Source: Phaeobacter sp. A36a-5a
Lineage (GTDB): Bacteria > Pseudomonadota > Alphaproteobacteria > Rhodobacterales > Rhodobacteraceae
Reading direction: 5' to 3'
Length of the DNA: 64,000 bases
Assembly: GCF_037911135.1 (NCBI RefSeq)
Contig: NZ_JBBLYU010000001.1
Coordinates: 1,302,001-1,366,000 of the forward strand
In this document: positions 1-8,590 of the stretch, piece by piece
How the letters are laid out: every line of letters starts with the position of its first letter
How positions within the stretch are numbered: the stretch's first letter is position 1
Made by a program: the position numbers and the translations under genes
The notes under the pieces: generated by a model
What the model was told of the DNA's origin: nothing
What the model saw: only the letters and a program-made list of their open reading frames with translations
The model's database searches: none

Positions 1-408
1 GAAATAACCGGTATCGCGCAGCGCGTTCAGTTCCGCGGTGCGAAACTGGTCCTGGCGGCGGGTATATTCCGCCATTGCCAGCCCGCCCTTGGCCGGATTG
101 CCGGGCTTGCCCAGATAGGAGGCAACGGGTGTCAGGTTTTCAAAGCTGATATTGGAGCCGATATAGATCGAATCCGACAGCAGCAGATCGCGTAGAAACG
201 GCACTTTCATCGCCTCTGCCTTGGCGTTGTCGGCGATATATTCGCCCATGTATCGGGTGCCGATCCGATAATCGATCGAGTAGTGGAACCAGCTGCCCGC
301 GCCGCGCAGAATATTGCTGATATAGGTTTTGCCCAGTCCGGACATGCCAAAGAACAAAACCCGCTTATGCGCCGCATTGCGCCAATCTTCGGCAGACGAA
401 TAGAGCAT
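1..408 (-). CDS. P-loop NTPase/kinase-like protein, 3' end beyond window
   Basis: This is the first 136 codons of a leftward gene whose end lies outside the window. The start at 408 gives MLYSSAEDW and has a purine-rich AAGGGA about 11 bases upstream. A clear Walker A motif GMSGLGKT sits at residues 21-28, directly after a hydrophobic strand (RVLFF), the usual opening of a nucleotide-binding fold. The following segment is rich in Tyr and Asp (HYSIDYRIGTRYMGEY). No second motif can be seen in the visible part. It could be a small-molecule kinase or a regulatory ATPase; I do not recognise the family. It lies downstream of the FadL-type porin on the same strand, but a terminator separates the two. 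An annotation of ATP-binding protein is safe; anything narrower is a guess. Confidence 0.7.
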   Translation of the reverse strand, partial: MLYSSAEDWRNAAHKRVLFFGMSGLGKTYISNILRGAGSWFHYSIDYRIGTRYMGEYIADNAKAEAMKVPFLRDLLLSDSIYIGSNISFENLTPVASYLGKPGNPAKGGLAMAEYTRRQDQFRTAELNALRDTGYF

Positions 409-515
409 GTGAAATCCGGTCCCTTCTGGTTCCTTGCCTTGCTAATCGCCCCGGGCCTGCGGGTCAATCGGCAGCGCTGGAGGACCTGGGCGCGGCGGCT
501 GGCGATGGACCACGC

Positions 516-543
516 AAAACCCCCGCACCATAGGATGCGGGGG
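516..543 (-). terminator. Rho-independent terminator of the FadL-type porin gene
   Basis: An 8-bp GC stem (520-527 with 536-543, CCCCCGCA/TGCGGGGG) with an 8-base loop is followed on the minus strand by TTTT. It lies about 65 bases after the porin stop codon. Confidence 0.75.
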
Positions 544-608
544 AGAACTGGTCCTGTACCTGTCTTTGTTCCAGCGCTGCCTGTGGCGCACGCAGGTCTA
601 CGCCAGGA

Positions 609-1766
609 TCAGAAGTAGTAGCCGAACTTCACGCCAACGCTGACCGCCTTGTTGCCGCTGAAGGAGGCGCGGGCGACATCCGGCGTTCCGGTCTCAGCAA
701 AGGCATCGCCAAGGTCGGTATAGCGCACGCCGCCCGAGATCTTGAACTGATCCTTGGTGTATTGCAGCCCGACTGAGATGCTCTTGTAGCCATTGGTCGG
801 GGCCAGCGGCGACACCAGATTGTCGCTGTCTTCGGCTTCATAGCCGAGGCTGATCGAGCCGACTAGATTTTCGTTGAACCGGCGCGCGACACCCAGCGTG
901 TAGGACACCGAGTCAGACAGGTCGATCAGATCGACATTGGCAGTGCTGGGGCGTAGTTTGACGACACTATGCTCGGCCCAGCGAATACCGGCCAGCAGGA
1001 GCGTGTCCTTAGCAATACCGGTCTGGAAATCAACGTTAAGCGACTGAGGAGTCTTGGTTGTCGTCGATCCGTTGAAGGTCGTGCCCGGGACATCCGGCAG
1101 ACTTTCGGTGGTGGCGAAGGTATGCTCGATCTCAGATTGATAAGTCACAGCCAGGCGCAGGGCGATGTCGGGACGCTCATAGGCACCACCAACCAGCCAG
1201 CCAACCGCGCCATCACGCGCTACTCTGACGTTATAACCGTCGAGATCATTGCCGGGTGTCAAGGGGCTGTTGTAGGCAAGCCCTTTCAGGGTGATGTCGC
1301 CCTTGATCTGCTGGTAACGAATACCACCGTGCACGCTGAAATTCTCGTTGAACTTGTAGCGAACGATCCCGGTGATTGCTTCTGAATCGGCAATCGCTGT
1401 GGTTCCGCCAAGCAGGAAAGAGCCGGGTGTGATCGGGTTGGCATCTGCGCTCGGATACCTGACGTCCGACCCCCACGGCTGGTCAAAAATCATCGAGAAC
1501 GATACGCGGTCGTTCAGGTCGTATTTGATGCCACCGGAAATCTGGTTGAAGCTCAGTGCGACATTGCCGCTCGGGGTTCCGGCAGGGTTGAGCGTCCGCA
1601 CGTCCGTGCCGGTTACATCCGGGTTGGTGTGCGAGAACGAGAGCTCTGCGTAGTTCCCTTTTTCAAAGATGATCCCAACGGGCTGGCCGGTGCGGTCAAG
1701 ACCGCCTGCCATAGCTGCGCCGGAAGCCAGCGCCAGCGCTGCTGACGTTGCAAGATAGCGTTTCAT
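609..1766 (-). CDS. FadL/OmpP1/TodX-family outer membrane transport protein
   Basis: A 385-residue outer membrane beta-barrel that would carry hydrophobic substrates such as long-chain fatty acids or aromatic compounds across the outer membrane. It has a signal peptide (MKRYLATSAALALASGAAMA, cleavage after AMA). Alternating hydrophobic/polar strands fill the chain, and it ends in an aromatic C-terminus (KFGYYF), the beta-barrel insertion signal. The N-terminal stretch after cleavage (GGLDRTGQPVGIIFEKGNYAELSFS) resembles the plug and first strand of FadL proteins. Its length is somewhat shorter than the roughly 420-450 residues of enterobacterial FadL, as is common in Rhodobacterales. The start at 1766 has a GGGAGGAA ribosome-binding site. 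The gene is probably monocistronic: it has its own promoter upstream and a terminator downstream. Substrate specificity cannot be read from the sequence. Confidence 0.85.
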   Translation of the reverse strand: MKRYLATSAALALASGAAMAGGLDRTGQPVGIIFEKGNYAELSFSHTNPDVTGTDVRTLNPAGTPSGNVALSFNQISGGIKYDLNDRVSFSMIFDQPWGSDVRYPSADANPITPGSFLLGGTTAIADSEAITGIVRYKFNENFSVHGGIRYQQIKGDITLKGLAYNSPLTPGNDLDGYNVRVARDGAVGWLVGGAYERPDIALRLAVTYQSEIEHTFATTESLPDVPGTTFNGSTTTKTPQSLNVDFQTGIAKDTLLLAGIRWAEHSVVKLRPSTANVDLIDLSDSVSYTLGVARRFNENLVGSISLGYEAEDSDNLVSPLAPTNGYKSISVGLQYTKDQFKISGGVRYTDLGDAFAETGTPDVARASFSGNKAVSVGVKFGYYF

Positions 1767-1811
1767 TGTTCCTCCCTGTCCAGACTTGGGCGCCTGGTTT
1801 TACATTGAGGA

Positions 1812-1840
1812 AAGCTAGCAAGGGGGTTTTTTTCGGTCAA
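1812..1840 (-). promoter_or_regulatory. Sigma-70-type promoter of the FadL-type porin gene
   Basis: On the minus strand TTGACC (1840-1835) and TAGCTT (1817-1812) are separated by exactly 17 bases, which include an A7C5 tract. Transcription would start near 1805, leaving a leader of about 40 bases before the ATG at 1766. The call is by pattern only. Confidence 0.45.
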
Positions 1841-1872
1841 TGTTGACGCAAAGGCAATCAACGGCAAGAAAA

Positions 1873-2775
1873 TCAGGCAGAATGACCGTGTCGGCGGGGC
1901 GCGCGGAAACGTCCGGCGGCATCCAGAATATTGATGTAGTTTGCGCAGAAAATCACCGCAGCCCCGATCAGTACCCAGAGGTTAAGCGCTTCACCGTAAA
2001 TCAACATTCCGGCCACGGCGATGGTGGGTAGTCGGGCGAAATCAATCGGCACCACAACGGTGGCCGGGGCAATGGAGAGCGCCTTGGTCATGCAGAAATG
2101 CGCCGCAAGCCCGGCGCAGCCGATAATCAGCAGCCAAAGTGCCGTTGCGGCATTTGGGAGAGTGATCTGCCCGTCCCACCCCGATATAACCAGCCCCATG
2201 CCGAGTTGCAGCAGCGTGAGCCAGAGCAGGATGGAGCTGATGGGCTCGTGCCGGGTCAGCCTTTTGGTGAAGAGGATGGTTAGCGCAAAGAAGATGGCTG
2301 AGGCCGCTGCCGCAAAAACGCCAAGGCTCAACGTCTCCGGGCTGGGGCGGGCCACGATCAAAATGCCGACAAAGCCTAGCGCGGCGGCCAATACGCGGGG
2401 CTTCGTCAGCCGCTCGCCCAGCAGCAACGGTGACAGCAGCAGCACCCAGAGCGGCGAGGTGAACTCCAGCGCAAAAACCTGTGCAAGCGGAATCAGCGTT
2501 ACCGCAAGGAACCACAGGTTCTGTCCGGTGAAATGGGCGGCATTGCGGATCAGATGCAGGCCCAGCCGATCGCGCCGCACCTGGCCCCAGCTGCCGGTGG
2601 CGGTCAGACAGATGACAACAATCACCAGCCCGACGGCGCTGCGATAGGTCATGATCTCAAAGGTGTCGAGGCTCAACCCGGCTTCGCGGCCAGCGATGGC
2701 CATCGAGGAAAACGAGACAATCGCCCCGACCATCCAGAGCGCAGCCGTGCCTATTCTGAACTCACCCTGCGCCAT
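1873..2775 (-). CDS. DMT-superfamily (EamA) transporter
   Basis: An inner-membrane protein of 300 residues with about ten hydrophobic segments arranged as two EamA repeats: residues about 10-140 and 150-285. This is the standard architecture and length of the RhaT/EamA drug and metabolite transporters, which usually export small metabolites such as amino acids. The first helix carries SFSSMAIAGREAG, and the end of the first repeat has the typical SPLWVLLLSPLLLGERLTKPR stretch followed by LGFVGILIVARP. The second repeat has the matching PTIAVAGMLIYGEALNLWVLIGAAVIFCANYIN. The gene is transcribed leftward, with its stop about 105 bases ahead of the porin start. It lies downstream of the sulfotransferase gene on the same strand with about 105 bases between, so it may or may not share its transcript. 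The substrate is unknown. Confidence 0.85.
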   Translation of the reverse strand: MAQGEFRIGTAALWMVGAIVSFSSMAIAGREAGLSLDTFEIMTYRSAVGLVIVVICLTATGSWGQVRRDRLGLHLIRNAAHFTGQNLWFLAVTLIPLAQVFALEFTSPLWVLLLSPLLLGERLTKPRVLAAALGFVGILIVARPSPETLSLGVFAAAASAIFFALTILFTKRLTRHEPISSILLWLTLLQLGMGLVISGWDGQITLPNAATALWLLIIGCAGLAAHFCMTKALSIAPATVVVPIDFARLPTIAVAGMLIYGEALNLWVLIGAAVIFCANYINILDAAGRFRAPRRHGHSA

Positions 2776-2881
2776 GGCCGCCCCTTTGCCCGTTGGTCAC
2801 GAAGAAGGGCTAATTTAGCAGGCGGGTCAAGTCATCTCTGCGCGGCTGCCGTCGCGGGTCCGGGCCGCGCAGAACAGGCGT

Positions 2882-4435
2882 CTATTCGGCGGCTACCGTC
2901 TGCTTGAGCATTGCCGCGTGGGGCAGTGAGGGGAGGTCCAGCCGGTTCCCGCGCTCGATATACTCCTTCGCTATCGTGTCGGCATCAAACCCCAAACGTG
3001 ACAGCAGCGTCTCGATTTCCTCAACCAGCGCATTGGTCGTGGCGCTGCCTTGTGGCGACGCATTGACCTTCTGCGGCAGGATCGGTCCTGTGGTGTGGCC
3101 CAGCTCTTGCAGCAGGTTTCGAGCGCCATCCGGCGTCGTGGCCTGCTCCAGCGTGGTTTCGATAAAGTGAAGTTGGTCGCCGTAGAGTTGTTTGTAGTAG
3201 GCGTAGCGCACTTCCATCTCCAGCGCATACCAGATCGCCATGCCGATTTCGCCCATTTGCTCGAACGGCGCGGGGTCGAGGATCTTGTGATTGTAGGTCG
3301 GATGCAGGTACCATTGCCAAGGTATTGTAATATTGCAAAAATCATTACGGTTCACATAGCTTGCGATTTGTTTGCCAAGGTTGCGGCGCAGGATGATCAC
3401 GCGGGTTCGCGGCGCTAAACCGTGTTCCACCAGCGCCTCAATCAACCCGCATTTGCCCAATGTATGGTTGCTTTCCGCATAGGGGGCTTGCAGGTTGCTC
3501 AGTTTGCCCTCCCAGAAGTCGCAGACATTCGCGTTCATCCCGTAGGTATTGAACCCACGCATGTGTCCAATACTGGGCATACGAATGCCATAGTCATTCG
3601 CGCCAAGCGGCTCATGCACCGACGGGATATTCAGGTTCTCACCCAGAAATTTCGCAAGCCATGCGGTGCCCGTACGTCCGGCAGAGAGGGTGAAGATGAA
3701 TTCAGGCTTTAAGCATTGTTGAGCGTTTTCTGACACCGGCGTGGCAAGAGTTGGGACTGCGGCAGCCAGTGCCGGGCGAGTGTAGCCGAACCGGGAAATT
3801 TCGCCGACGGCCTCGACCTCGATCACGTCCGCCGCCTCCGGGTGGGCTGTAAAGAGTCTGGCCGCATCAGCGCCAGTTTTCGCAGGCATCGGCGCCTTGG
3901 CGTTCAGGTTCGAAAACCGCTCCCAAAGCCCGTCGATATCGAGCGCATTTATATCCTCCTCAAGATGCTCATAGCGCAGCACGACATCTGCGGAATTCGA
4001 ACCATCCAGTGGTGCAATACGGCGGTTTTCGCTCAACAGGCTGCGGTAGCGTCGGACAAAGATATCGAGCGGAACATCTCTCTGATCCATCGCCTCGTTG
4101 TAGTAGCGGGAAACCATGGCATCGTAGGGATCGCGCCGGATCGTTACTTTGGTATAGGTCTCCCAGATATCCTGAGGAACTGCGGCGCGGATCTGTCCGG
4201 CGGTCATGTGATCGAAGAAAACCTGCGTGCCCCCGTTTCCATCCGGCCAAGTCTGGGTCTGATGGTTCTGAGGGCCGGGATAGCCCAACGCCCTCCGCCT
4301 CTCTTCATCCTTTGGGCTGATTGGTGTGATGATGCTGCTTTCATCACAATAGCTGGACAGTGCGATTTCAAACGAGGTTCCAGCAACCTTCTTGGTCTTA
4401 ATGAAAATCAGTTTGAGCGGATGGCAGATAATCAT
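2882..4435 (-). CDS. Tandem two-domain sulfotransferase-like protein
   Basis: A 517-residue protein that appears to hold two sulfotransferase-type folds in one chain. The N-terminal half (about 5-220) starts with LIFIKTKKVAGTSFE, matching the PAPS 5'-phosphosulfate loop of the Sulfotransfer_2 type (FIHIPKTAGTS), and has a 3'-phosphate-binding strand TIRRDPYDAMVSRYY at about 98-112. The C-terminal half (about 243-500) starts again with FIFTLSAGRTGTAWLAKFL (247-264) and has its own 3'-phosphate segment VIILRRNLGKQIASYVNR (346-363). Such enzymes move sulfate from PAPS to hydroxyl or amino groups of glycans, lipids or small molecules. Both halves keep the basic and hydroxyl residues of the PAPS loop. 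The gene follows guaA on the same strand behind guaA's terminator and an AT-rich structured leader. It may be an acquired gene for surface glycan modification. The acceptor is unknown. Confidence 0.75.
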   Translation of the reverse strand: MIICHPLKLIFIKTKKVAGTSFEIALSSYCDESSIITPISPKDEERRRALGYPGPQNHQTQTWPDGNGGTQVFFDHMTAGQIRAAVPQDIWETYTKVTIRRDPYDAMVSRYYNEAMDQRDVPLDIFVRRYRSLLSENRRIAPLDGSNSADVVLRYEHLEEDINALDIDGLWERFSNLNAKAPMPAKTGADAARLFTAHPEAADVIEVEAVGEISRFGYTRPALAAAVPTLATPVSENAQQCLKPEFIFTLSAGRTGTAWLAKFLGENLNIPSVHEPLGANDYGIRMPSIGHMRGFNTYGMNANVCDFWEGKLSNLQAPYAESNHTLGKCGLIEALVEHGLAPRTRVIILRRNLGKQIASYVNRNDFCNITIPWQWYLHPTYNHKILDPAPFEQMGEIGMAIWYALEMEVRYAYYKQLYGDQLHFIETTLEQATTPDGARNLLQELGHTTGPILPQKVNASPQGSATTNALVEEIETLLSRLGFDADTIAKEYIERGNRLDLPSLPHAAMLKQTVAAE

Positions 4436-4458
4436 TCCAGAGATTCTCCCAATAGAAC

Positions 4459-4510
4459 TTCACTGAAACCTCGCAAATAGAGTTTCTGAAACTGTTAAGA
4501 CATCAGTGAA
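4459..4510 (-). repeat. Nested inverted repeats in the leader of the sulfotransferase gene
   Basis: Outer arms TTCACTGA (4459-4466) and TCAGTGAA (4503-4510) enclose a second palindrome AGTTTC-T-GAAACT (4481-4493). The block is AT-rich and lies just upstream of the sulfotransferase start at 4435. It may be an operator or an RNA structure in the leader; no known motif was recognised. Confidence 0.45.
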
Positions 4511-4541
4511 AGTAGAATAAATTCAGGGCTTTCTATAAAAG

Positions 4542-4569
4542 AAAAACCCCGGCCAGTTGGCCGGGGTTT
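4542..4569 (-). terminator. Rho-independent terminator of guaA
   Basis: An 11-bp perfect stem (AAACCCCGGCC at 4544-4554 with GGCCGGGGTTT at 4559-4569) and a 4-base loop, ending in T5 on the minus strand, 12 bases after the guaA stop codon. Confidence 0.9.
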
Positions 4570-4581
4570 CAGGGGCTTAGA

Positions 4582-6150
4582 TTATTCCCACTCGATCGTG
4601 CCCGGAGGCTTCGAGGTGATGTCATAGGTGCAACGGTTGATACCCTTGACCTCATTGATGATCCGCGTGGCGGTTTCACCCAGGAATTCGTGGCTGAACG
4701 GGTAATAATCGGCAGTCATACCATCGACAGATGTCACCGCGCGCAGGGCGCAGGCATAGTCATAAGTGCGGCCGTCGCCCATCACGCCGACGGTGCGAAC
4801 GGGCAGGATCGCCACAAAGGCCTGCCAGATTTCATCATAGAGACCATGCTTGCGAATCTGGTCGATATAGATCGCATCCGCCTCGCGCAGGATTTCCAGT
4901 TTTTCACGGGTGATTTCGCCGGGGCAGCGGATCGCAAGGCCCGGTCCGGGGAAGGGGTGGCGACCGATGAAGCTTTGCGGCAGGCCCAGTTCGCGGCCAA
5001 GCGCGCGGACTTCATCCTTGAATAGCTCGCGCAGCGGCTCGACCAGCTTCAGGCCCATCTTCTCCGGCAGGCCGCCGACGTTGTGGTGCGACTTGATGGT
5101 GACAGACGGCCCGCCCGAGAAGGACACGGATTCGATCACATCCGGGTAGAGTGTACCCTGCGCCAGGAAGTCGGCGCCGTCGATCGTGTCGGCGTGTTTC
5201 TGGAACACGTCGATGAACAGTTTGCCGATGATTTTGCGCTTGGTTTCCGGGTCGGACTGGCCGTCCAGTTCGCCCAGGAACAGATCGCTTTCATCTGCGT
5301 GGATCAGCTGAATATTGTAGTTGTCACGGAACATCGTGACGACCTCTTCGGCCTCGTTCTTGCGCAGCAACCCGTGGTCCACGAACACACAGGTCAGCTG
5401 GTCGCCGATGGCCTCGTGGATCAGGATCGCCGCAACCGAGCTGTCAACGCCGCCGGAGAGGCCGCAGATGACTTTCTTGTCGCCCACCTGATCGCGGATC
5501 GCCTGGATCGCCTGTTCGCGGTAGGCACCCATGGTCCAGTCGCCGGTGAAACCTGCGATCTTGACAAAATTCTCATAGAGTTTCGCACCATTAGGAGTGT
5601 GATGCACCTCCGGGTGGAACTGAACCGCGTAGAAATTGCGCGACACATCGGCGGTGATGGCAAAAGGCGCGTTGGGCGAGGTGCCGTAGACCTCAAAACC
5701 GGGCGCGATTTCGCTGACATGATCGCCGTGAGACATCCAGACCTGTTCGCGGTCGCTGTCATCTGCAAACCAGCCATCCAGCAGCGGCAGGCTGCTGACC
5801 GTCGGCGTCACATAGGCGCGACCGAACTCGGCGGTGCCATGTCCGGAGAGCACCTTGCCGCCCAGCTGGTGCATCATCACCTGCTGACCATAGCAGATCC
5901 CCAGGATCGGCACGCCAAGGTCAAAGATTTCCTGCGGCGCACGGGGGCTGCCTTCGCGGGTCACGCTGTCCGGGCCACCGGAAAAGATCACGGCTTTGGG
6001 CGCCATTTCGCGCACAAAATCCATCGTGACATTCTGGTAGGGGTGAATTTCGCAATAGACATTCAGTTCGCGCAGGCGGCGCGCAATCAGCTGCGTGACC
6101 TGGCTGCCAAAGTCGATGATGAGAAGGCGGTCGTGGGATGTCTCTGTCAT
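4582..6150 (-). CDS. guaA: GMP synthase (glutamine-hydrolysing)
   Basis: GuaA converts XMP, glutamine and ATP to GMP in the cytoplasm, the last step of guanylate synthesis. The 522-residue product has the class I glutamine amidotransferase domain first (residues about 8-200: [17 protein letters not shown], catalytic GICYGQQ, and [11 protein letters not shown] with the triad His and Glu). Then follow the ATP pyrophosphatase domain with its P-loop [10 protein letters not shown] and the C-terminal dimerisation domain ending KPPGTIEWE. The start is set at 6150 ([15 protein letters not shown]) because all homologues begin near this point. The reading frame stays open by chance for about 1.5 kb further upstream, antisense to the MttB gene, and that extension is not coding. 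It is divergent from the MttB homologue, with 237 bases between. Confidence 0.97.
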   Translation of the reverse strand: MTETSHDRLLIIDFGSQVTQLIARRLRELNVYCEIHPYQNVTMDFVREMAPKAVIFSGGPDSVTREGSPRAPQEIFDLGVPILGICYGQQVMMHQLGGKVLSGHGTAEFGRAYVTPTVSSLPLLDGWFADDSDREQVWMSHGDHVSEIAPGFEVYGTSPNAPFAITADVSRNFYAVQFHPEVHHTPNGAKLYENFVKIAGFTGDWTMGAYREQAIQAIRDQVGDKKVICGLSGGVDSSVAAILIHEAIGDQLTCVFVDHGLLRKNEAEEVVTMFRDNYNIQLIHADESDLFLGELDGQSDPETKRKIIGKLFIDVFQKHADTIDGADFLAQGTLYPDVIESVSFSGGPSVTIKSHHNVGGLPEKMGLKLVEPLRELFKDEVRALGRELGLPQSFIGRHPFPGPGLAIRCPGEITREKLEILREADAIYIDQIRKHGLYDEIWQAFVAILPVRTVGVMGDGRTYDYACALRAVTSVDGMTADYYPFSHEFLGETATRIINEVKGINRCTYDITSKPPGTIEWE

Positions 6151-6387
6151 GCACGCGCCATAGGGCAGCGGCGCGAAATTCGCAAGGTATTTTCGTGTTT
6201 CGGGCCGCGTTTGCACAATCTCTGATCCGGTTGTCGCGCGGCCTCTTACGGCCGATATCGGGCCGCAGGCGCGAGAAACCTGTCGGGAATGTCGCTTTTC
6301 AACTTCAATGGCCGTAATCCTGCGGCGGCTTTGGTCTTGGGCGCTATAATCACACCAGCAACGAAATGCCTGTGGTGAGGAACAACC

Positions 6388-7941
6388 ATGACAGAAGCAG
6401 CTCCAGCAGCACCGCGCCGTCGCGCTCGTGGAGGCGGTGGTGCCGCCCGTCGCGCAGAACGAACCGGCGTCAAGATTGATACCGCAAAATACATCGAGCG
6501 GAATATTCCGAATTTCGAAGTGTTGAGCGAAGAGGCGCTGCAGATCATCGAAGCCAACGCCGAAACCATCCTCGAAGAGGTCGGTGTCAACTTCGTGAAC
6601 AACCCCGGCGCGTTGGAGCGCTGGCGCGAGGCCGGGGCCACGATCGATGGCGAGCGGGTACGGATCCCGCGCGGCCTGGCGCGCGAGCTGTGCAAGACGG
6701 CCCCGTCCGAATTCACCCAACATGCCCGCAACCCGGAGAAATCCGTGGTCATCGGCGGCAAGAACATGGTGCTGGCACCGGTCTATGGCCCGCCGTTTGT
6801 GCGCGATGCCAAGGGCGGGCGCCGTTACGCGACGCTGGATGATTTCCAGAAATTCGTGAAGCTGGGCTATATGTCCAAATGGCTGCACCATTCCGGCGGT
6901 ACCGTTTGCGAGCCGACCGACGTACCGGTGAACAAACGCCACCTCGACATGCTGATGGCGCATATGACCCTGAGCGACAAGCCGTTCATGGGGTCGGTGA
7001 CCGAGCCCAGCCGGGCGCAGGATTCCATCGAGATGTGCGAGATTCTTTTTGGCAAGGATTTCGTGCGCGACAACACCGTGATGACCTCGCTGATCAACAT
7101 CAACTCGCCAATGACCTTTGACGATGTGATGATGGGTGCGCTGGAGGTCTACGCCGCCCACAACCAGGCCTGCATCATCTCGCCCTTTATCGTTGGCGGT
7201 GCCATGGCGCCGGTCTCGGTTGCCGGTACGCTGACTCAGGTTCTGGCCGAGGTGATGGCAGGCGTGGCCTATAGCCAGCTGATCCGCGCCGGTGCGCCGG
7301 TGATCTTCGGCGCCTTTGTATCCTCGATCGACATGAACTCCGGTGCGCCGACCTTCGGGACGCCGGAAGCCTCGCTGGTGACCTATGGGGCCGGTCAGCT
7401 TGCACGCCGGATGAACCTGCCCTTCCGTTCGGCCGGATCGTTCTGTGGCTCCAAGCTGCCCGACGCGCAGGCGGCCTATGAAACCGCCAATTCGCTCAAC
7501 ATGGGCCTGTTGTCGGGCGTGAACTTCCAGCTGCACTCCTGCGGCTGGCTCGAGGGCGGTCTGGTTGCCGATTTCGAGAAGTTCGTGATGGACGCCGATC
7601 AGCTGGGCGCGCTGCATGGTCTTGCCAAAGGTGTTGCCGTGGACGAGGAAGCCCAGGCCATGGACGCGATCCGCGAGGTTGGTCCCGGTGGTCACTACCT
7701 TGGCTGCGCCCATACGCAGGCGAATTTCAAGACCGCATTCTGGAAATCCGAGCTGCTGGACTACAAGCCCTTTGAAACCTGGGAAGAAGAAGGTGCGCGT
7801 GACACCGTTGCATTGGCCAGCAGCCGGGTGGAAACGCTGCTCGACGCCTATCAGGCGCCGTCGCTCGATCCTGAAGTGCTGAGCAGGCTGGAGGCCTATG
7901 TCGCCGAGAAGAAAGCCTCGATGCCCGATGCCTTCATGTAA
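6388..7941 (+). CDS. Trimethylamine methyltransferase (MttB) family protein, non-pyrrolysine type
   Basis: A 517-residue COG5598 family protein. Family members take a methyl group from quaternary or tertiary amines (trimethylamine, glycine betaine, proline betaine, carnitine) and pass it to a corrinoid protein. The sequence covers the full TIM-barrel length, starting with an Ala/Arg-rich tail (residues 1-30) and then [28 protein letters not shown], the conserved opening of the family. There is no in-frame amber codon, so unlike archaeal MttB it does not use pyrrolysine; such members are usually betaine-type demethylases. No corrinoid protein or methyltransferase-activation gene is nearby. The start has a GAGGAA site about 7 bases upstream, and a TATAAT hexamer lies at 6345-6350 without a clear -35 box. 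The substrate is inferred only as a methylated amine. Confidence 0.85.
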   Translation: MTEAAPAAPRRRARGGGGAARRAERTGVKIDTAKYIERNIPNFEVLSEEALQIIEANAETILEEVGVNFVNNPGALERWREAGATIDGERVRIPRGLARELCKTAPSEFTQHARNPEKSVVIGGKNMVLAPVYGPPFVRDAKGGRRYATLDDFQKFVKLGYMSKWLHHSGGTVCEPTDVPVNKRHLDMLMAHMTLSDKPFMGSVTEPSRAQDSIEMCEILFGKDFVRDNTVMTSLININSPMTFDDVMMGALEVYAAHNQACIISPFIVGGAMAPVSVAGTLTQVLAEVMAGVAYSQLIRAGAPVIFGAFVSSIDMNSGAPTFGTPEASLVTYGAGQLARRMNLPFRSAGSFCGSKLPDAQAAYETANSLNMGLLSGVNFQLHSCGWLEGGLVADFEKFVMDADQLGALHGLAKGVAVDEEAQAMDAIREVGPGGHYLGCAHTQANFKTAFWKSELLDYKPFETWEEEGARDTVALASSRVETLLDAYQAPSLDPEVLSRLEAYVAEKKASMPDAFM

Positions 7942-7991
7942 GACCGGCTAAGATCGGCACTCCGATATATGCCAGCCCGGCTGGCAGGCAG

Positions 7992-8018
7992 ACGGCGGTC
8001 CCTCGGGGCCGCCGTTTT
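7992..8018 (+). terminator. Rho-independent terminator of the MttB-family gene
   Basis: ACGGCGG (7992-7998) pairs with CCGCCGT (8009-8015), followed by TTT on the plus strand. It lies about 50 bases after the stop. Confidence 0.75.
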
Positions 8019-8069
8019 GCGTTTCGGGCCGGTGGTCTGCCCTGGGATCCATCCTGTCTGGCGACGGTC

Positions 8070-8372
8070 TCAGGCGACTTTAAGGGTCGGGCGGCGCAGC
8101 CCCTCGGCCTCGCCCATCAGGGCAATCAGCACATCGACATGGCGGGTCAGTGAATACCCGGCATCGCCGGACTCGCGCTGGCGGTTGTAATCGTGTTCGA
8201 GATCCAGCAGCCGCATCACCGCAGCGGCCGGTTTCGGCAGGGTGCCATAGCCCAGCACCCGTTTCAAATCGCGCCGCCGGCTATAGTCCCGCGCGCCGAT
8301 CCGCGCGGTCCGCACCAACAGTCGAGGGCGGCGCAAAGCGGCCAGATGACCAAAGATATCCTGCATCGTCAT
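8070..8372 (-). CDS. DUF6477-family protein
   Basis: A small basic cytoplasmic protein of 100 residues, restricted as far as I know to Rhodobacterales. The start at 8372 (MTMQDIFGHLAALRRPRLL) is chosen because GAAAGGA lies a few bases upstream; an open frame extends further but lacks this support. The middle contains an Arg-rich segment (RTARIGARDYSRRRDLKRVLG) and a Leu-rich helix (AAAVMRLLDLEHDYNRQRESGDAGY). No catalytic motif is visible. It is divergent from the DUF6456 helix-turn-helix gene, separated by about 220 bases. My memory of the two genes lying together in this order suggests a joint role, but that is inference. Function unknown. Confidence 0.7.
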   Translation of the reverse strand: MTMQDIFGHLAALRRPRLLVRTARIGARDYSRRRDLKRVLGYGTLPKPAAAVMRLLDLEHDYNRQRESGDAGYSLTRHVDVLIALMGEAEGLRRPTLKVA

Positions 8373-8590
8373 GTCCTTTCCAGCTCTGTTGATAGCGCTG
8401 TGTAACACAACTGAAGCGGGTGTTGCCGAAGGGGCCGGTTCGGCGAACGGTCTATTCGATATTGATTGATGAAAATTTGAAACCAATGATGCTCTGACTG
8501 AGACTATCCAGAAAAATCAGGCCAGTACGGTGAATGGTGTCTGTGGATAACACGTAGGCGGCCAGTGGGAGGATAGTTTCGAATGATCAC

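Noticed and set aside
6151-7713. Open frame extending guaA upstream to give a 1043-residue protein
   Set aside because: The extra part is antisense to the MttB-family gene and has no family resemblance. GMP synthases begin at [10 protein letters not shown]-like positions, and the guaA start at 6150 accounts for the full enzyme.
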